The notes under the pieces: model-generated
The model's database searches: none
What the model saw: only the letters and a program-made list of their open reading frames with translations
Told to the model about the DNA's origin: nothing
Translations under genes and position numbers: made by a program
Assembly (NCBI GenBank): GCA_022842065.1
Contig: JALHQH010000054.1
Span: 1-64,000, forward strand
Source of the DNA: Caldilineaceae bacterium
GTDB taxonomy: Bacteria; Chloroflexota; Anaerolineae; Caldilineales; Caldilineaceae
Length of the DNA: 64,000 nucleotides
Direction of reading: 5' to 3'
Shown here: in pieces, positions 61,706 to 64,000 of the stretch
Layout of the letters: each line of letters opens with the position of its first letter
How positions within the stretch are numbered: the first letter of the stretch is position 1

Positions 61706-63574
61706 ATGCCAGAAATCCTACGGGATCATATGGCAAATGCTGCTTACATTACACCTGACACTGCACCCAACATCACACCCGCCATTGCACCCACCCAAAG
61801 CGCCGCTTCACTGCCGGCTGATGCACTTGCTACGGTCAATCCAATTGAAGATCACACCACCAGCGCGTACCAGCGTACACGCCGTGATTTTCTCGTCAGC
61901 AGCGGGGTGGCTTTGCTTGCCGGCACACTGCCTTCCTTGACGGCTGTACCCCAGGCCCAGGCCCAAAGTGTGGGTTCACCCGCACCCTATATGCGCCATT
62001 CCCCCCAAGGCCACACCGCGCTTGCCGCTGATACCACTTTGCCTACCCTGCCGACATTGGGCCTCATCGCGCTTAACCGCATGGGGTATGGCGCACGGCC
62101 TGGCGACTTGGCTGCTTTTAATGCATTGGCGGCTACCCCCGATAGCTGTTTTGATGCCTATGTGGAACAACAGCTTAATCCCACTGCGGTCGATGATAGC
62201 GCGTGTGATGCGCTGATTGCAGCCCAAGGTTTTACCACATTGCATAAAATGCTTCCCCAACTGTGGGCGGACCATGTTAAGCGGGAGGGCATTAGTTATG
62301 GCGAACGTATCCTGCCGGCCATCGAAACCGAAAAAGCTACCTTTCTAAAAGCCGTCCACAGCAAGCGCCAACTGTTCGAAGTACTAACTGAACATTGGTT
62401 CAATCATTTTAATATCTATGGCTGGGACTCAGCAACCGCGCCCGTCATGGTGCATTATGATCGTGATGTGATTCGCAGCAATGTGTTGGGTAATTTCCGC
62501 ACGATGCTTGATGCGGTGGCCAAGAGCCCATCCATGCTTTATTACCTGGACAATCAATCAAACTCCGGCGGTAATCCGAATGAGAATTATGCGCGCGAGC
62601 TCTTTGAACTGCACACCTTAGGCGCTGAGAATTACCTGGGGGTGGTGCCGCTCATCATTAACGATAATGGCAGCTATACTCACCCCGCCCCTAAAGATGC
62701 CGAAGGCAAGCCGCTGCTCTATGTGGATGCCGATGTCTATGGGGCTACCACTTGTTTTACAGGCTGGCGCATTAACACCGATACCGGTCTCTTTCGCTTT
62801 GATGATAAAGCCCACTTCCCTTACCAGAAAGTCGTCCTTGGGCGTTTAATCCCCGAAGCCCAAGGGGTGAAAGATGGCAGCGATGTGCTTGATATGCTGG
62901 CAAAACATCCCGGCACCGCGCGTTATCTGTGCCGTAAACTCTGTCGTCGGCTGATCAGTGATAATCCACCAGAACGGATCGTCCAGGCCGCGGCCGATGT
63001 TTTCCTGGCCAATCTCAACGCCCATGATCAGTTGAAACAGGTTACACAGATGATTTTGCTATCACCTGAATTTCGTACCAGTTGGGGGCAAAAAATTAAA
63101 CGGCCCTTTGAACATGTCGTTAGTATCTTGCGCGCGACCGAGGCTAATTTTACGCCAAAAGACGATTTCCTAAATAACTATAATACCATGGGCCAACCGC
63201 TCTTCTCCTGGTCACCGCCTGACGGCTACCCCGATGTCAAGGAGAGTTGGAGTAGCACGATGCCAATGTTACAACGCTGGCGGATGGTGAACTTTCTGAT
63301 TGAATGGAAAGTTGGCGGAGAAGGGGCCGACAAGGACAATCGCCGCCTCAATTTCGCCAATCCGGCGGGTGTGGTGACCCCTAATGCGATTGTTGATCAC
63401 TGGTCGTTGCGGCTGCTTGGTTTTGTCCTCCCGGCGCAGGAACGCCAGTACGCGGTGGCCTTTATGGCGAACGGCCGCAATCCTGATTTTGAATTGCCCG
63501 TGACCCAAATCAACGAGCGGCTGCCCTACCTGGTTGGGCTGCTCTTCATGTCACCCTCGTTTCAGTGGCGGTAA
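61706..63574 (+). CDS. DUF1800 family protein with Tat signal
   Basis: A 622-residue exported protein. Near residue 60 lies a twin-arginine signal (RTRRDFLVSSGVALLAG) preceded by an unusually long polar leader, and cut after AQA. The DUF1800 domain follows: ALNRMGYGARPGDLAAFNALA, LTEHWFNHFNI, NYARELFELHTLGAE, FTGWRINTDTG and YLCRKLCRRLISDNPP. The ATG at 61706 has AGGAGGT five bases upstream. The function is unknown; DUF1800 proteins are nearly always paired with DUF1501 proteins, as here. Confidence 0.88.
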   Translation: MPEILRDHMANAAYITPDTAPNITPAIAPTQSAASLPADALATVNPIEDHTTSAYQRTRRDFLVSSGVALLAGTLPSLTAVPQAQAQSVGSPAPYMRHSPQGHTALAADTTLPTLPTLGLIALNRMGYGARPGDLAAFNALAATPDSCFDAYVEQQLNPTAVDDSACDALIAAQGFTTLHKMLPQLWADHVKREGISYGERILPAIETEKATFLKAVHSKRQLFEVLTEHWFNHFNIYGWDSATAPVMVHYDRDVIRSNVLGNFRTMLDAVAKSPSMLYYLDNQSNSGGNPNENYARELFELHTLGAENYLGVVPLIINDNGSYTHPAPKDAEGKPLLYVDADVYGATTCFTGWRINTDTGLFRFDDKAHFPYQKVVLGRLIPEAQGVKDGSDVLDMLAKHPGTARYLCRKLCRRLISDNPPERIVQAAADVFLANLNAHDQLKQVTQMILLSPEFRTSWGQKIKRPFEHVVSILRATEANFTPKDDFLNNYNTMGQPLFSWSPPDGYPDVKESWSSTMPMLQRWRMVNFLIEWKVGGEGADKDNRRLNFANPAGVVTPNAIVDHWSLRLLGFVLPAQERQYAVAFMANGRNPDFELPVTQINERLPYLVGLLFMSPSFQWR

Positions 63575-63588
63575 TCGCTAAGGAGCAA

Positions 63589-64000
63589 ATGATGTTTCAA
63601 ACTTCACGGCGCGGCTTTATGGTGGGTTGTTCCGCCGCGATTGCCGCCATGGCCGGTGGCCGCTTGGGCTATGTTGCCTTTGGTAGCCCTCTCCAAGAGC
63701 CAAACCAAGAGATTGTGTTAGTTGTCTTTCTGCGCGGGGGGATGGATGGGCTCAGCGCCGTCTTTCCGATCGCCGGCGATGACCGCGGTTACTATCAAAA
63801 CAACCGCGAAAGCGTTGCCATCCCGGTCAGCGGCAACAACGCTGCCCTACCCTTAACTGATTTATTTGGGTTACATAGTGCCGCGGCTCCATTATATGGC
63901 TTTTATCAAGATAAAAAGCTGGCGATCATTCATGCCGCCGGCCTGACCAGCGATACGCGTAGTCACTTTGATGCCATGAAATACATGGAGCTAGGCACCC
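63589..64000 (+). CDS. DUF1501 family protein, N-terminal part
   Basis: Only the first 137 residues are in the window; the frame runs off the right end without a stop. It starts MMFQTSRRGFMVGCSAAIAA (Tat-like RRGFMV signal), followed by EIVLVVFLRGGMDGLSAVFPI, typical of DUF1501, and TSDTRSHFDAMKYMELGT. AAGGAG lies just upstream, and the start is ATG at 63589 or 63592. It follows the DUF1800 gene by 14 bp and is its usual operon partner. DUF1501 proteins are related to alkaline phosphatases/sulfatases and are exported; function not known. Confidence 0.88.
   Translation, partial: MMFQTSRRGFMVGCSAAIAAMAGGRLGYVAFGSPLQEPNQEIVLVVFLRGGMDGLSAVFPIAGDDRGYYQNNRESVAIPVSGNNAALPLTDLFGLHSAAAPLYGFYQDKKLAIIHAAGLTSDTRSHFDAMKYMELGT

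Overview
The window looks like chromosome of a free-living, high-GC bacterium, most likely a member of the Chloroflexota (Caldilineae/Anaerolineae-like). The reasons are two large Opp/Dpp-type ABC operons, several Gfo/Idh/MocA oxidoreductases, a Uma2-family protein, exported proteins ending in a YLPLV-type tail, and many dispersed hairpin repeats between genes. The taxonomic call is inference from gene content. I saw no rRNA, tRNA or CRISPR array.

Layout. 1-4.3 kb: end of an anion permease, a lipoprotein-type sortase, a RimI-like acetyltransferase, then larA with a cyanophycinase-like gene. 4.4-8.4 kb: a two-TM protein, a compact FtsK-like ATPase, selD and an SdrD/Cna-B-like exported protein. 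selD is best read as a selenoprotein: its N-terminus continues upstream through an in-frame UGA at 7817-7819 with a SECIS-like hairpin. 8.5-12.6 kb: a minus-strand cluster of ATP-grasp enzyme, esterase, a subtilase with zinc ribbon and CBM48-like domain, and an unknown protein. 13.1-23.5 kb: a type I restriction-modification locus (hsdM, hsdS, hsdR, DUF45 metallopeptidase) split by duplicated repeats and an intact IS4-family element with its target duplication. 23.6-27.3 kb: uxuA, a Rieske protein, a DUF433/DUF5615 toxin-antitoxin-like pair and a GH4 glycosidase. 27.3-36.9 kb: ABC operon 1 (ATPases, permeases, a large binding protein) that also carries a multiheme cytochrome and a Uma2 protein. 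37.4-43.4 kb: two Gfo/Idh/MocA genes and putA. 43.6-51.5 kb: ABC operon 2, whose binding protein has its lobes in permuted order. 51.6-57.3 kb: a phytanoyl-CoA dioxygenase-like protein, a B3/B4-domain protein, a wrecked toxin-antitoxin locus, another Gfo/Idh/MocA gene and an aminotransferase. 57.4-64 kb: a C25 (gingipain-like) exported peptidase, a PEP-CTERM-like surface protein, and a DUF1800/DUF1501 pair that runs off the end.

How the genes fit together. Both ABC operons, GH4, UxuA and the Gfo/Idh/MocA enzymes suggest uptake and breakdown of oligosaccharides or peptides, with PutA feeding proline into glutamate. The surface set (sortase, SdrD-B, PEP-CTERM-like protein, C25 peptidase) points to an elaborate cell envelope.

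Repeats. Three copies of a 147-bp MITE-like element, each flanked by TA, lie at 1.77, 43.43 and 54.03 kb. One has split an antitoxin gene, and removing it restores the frame exactly. In one copy the central loop is inverted relative to the other two. Several other perfect 18-22 bp hairpins with about 28-nt loops look like relatives.
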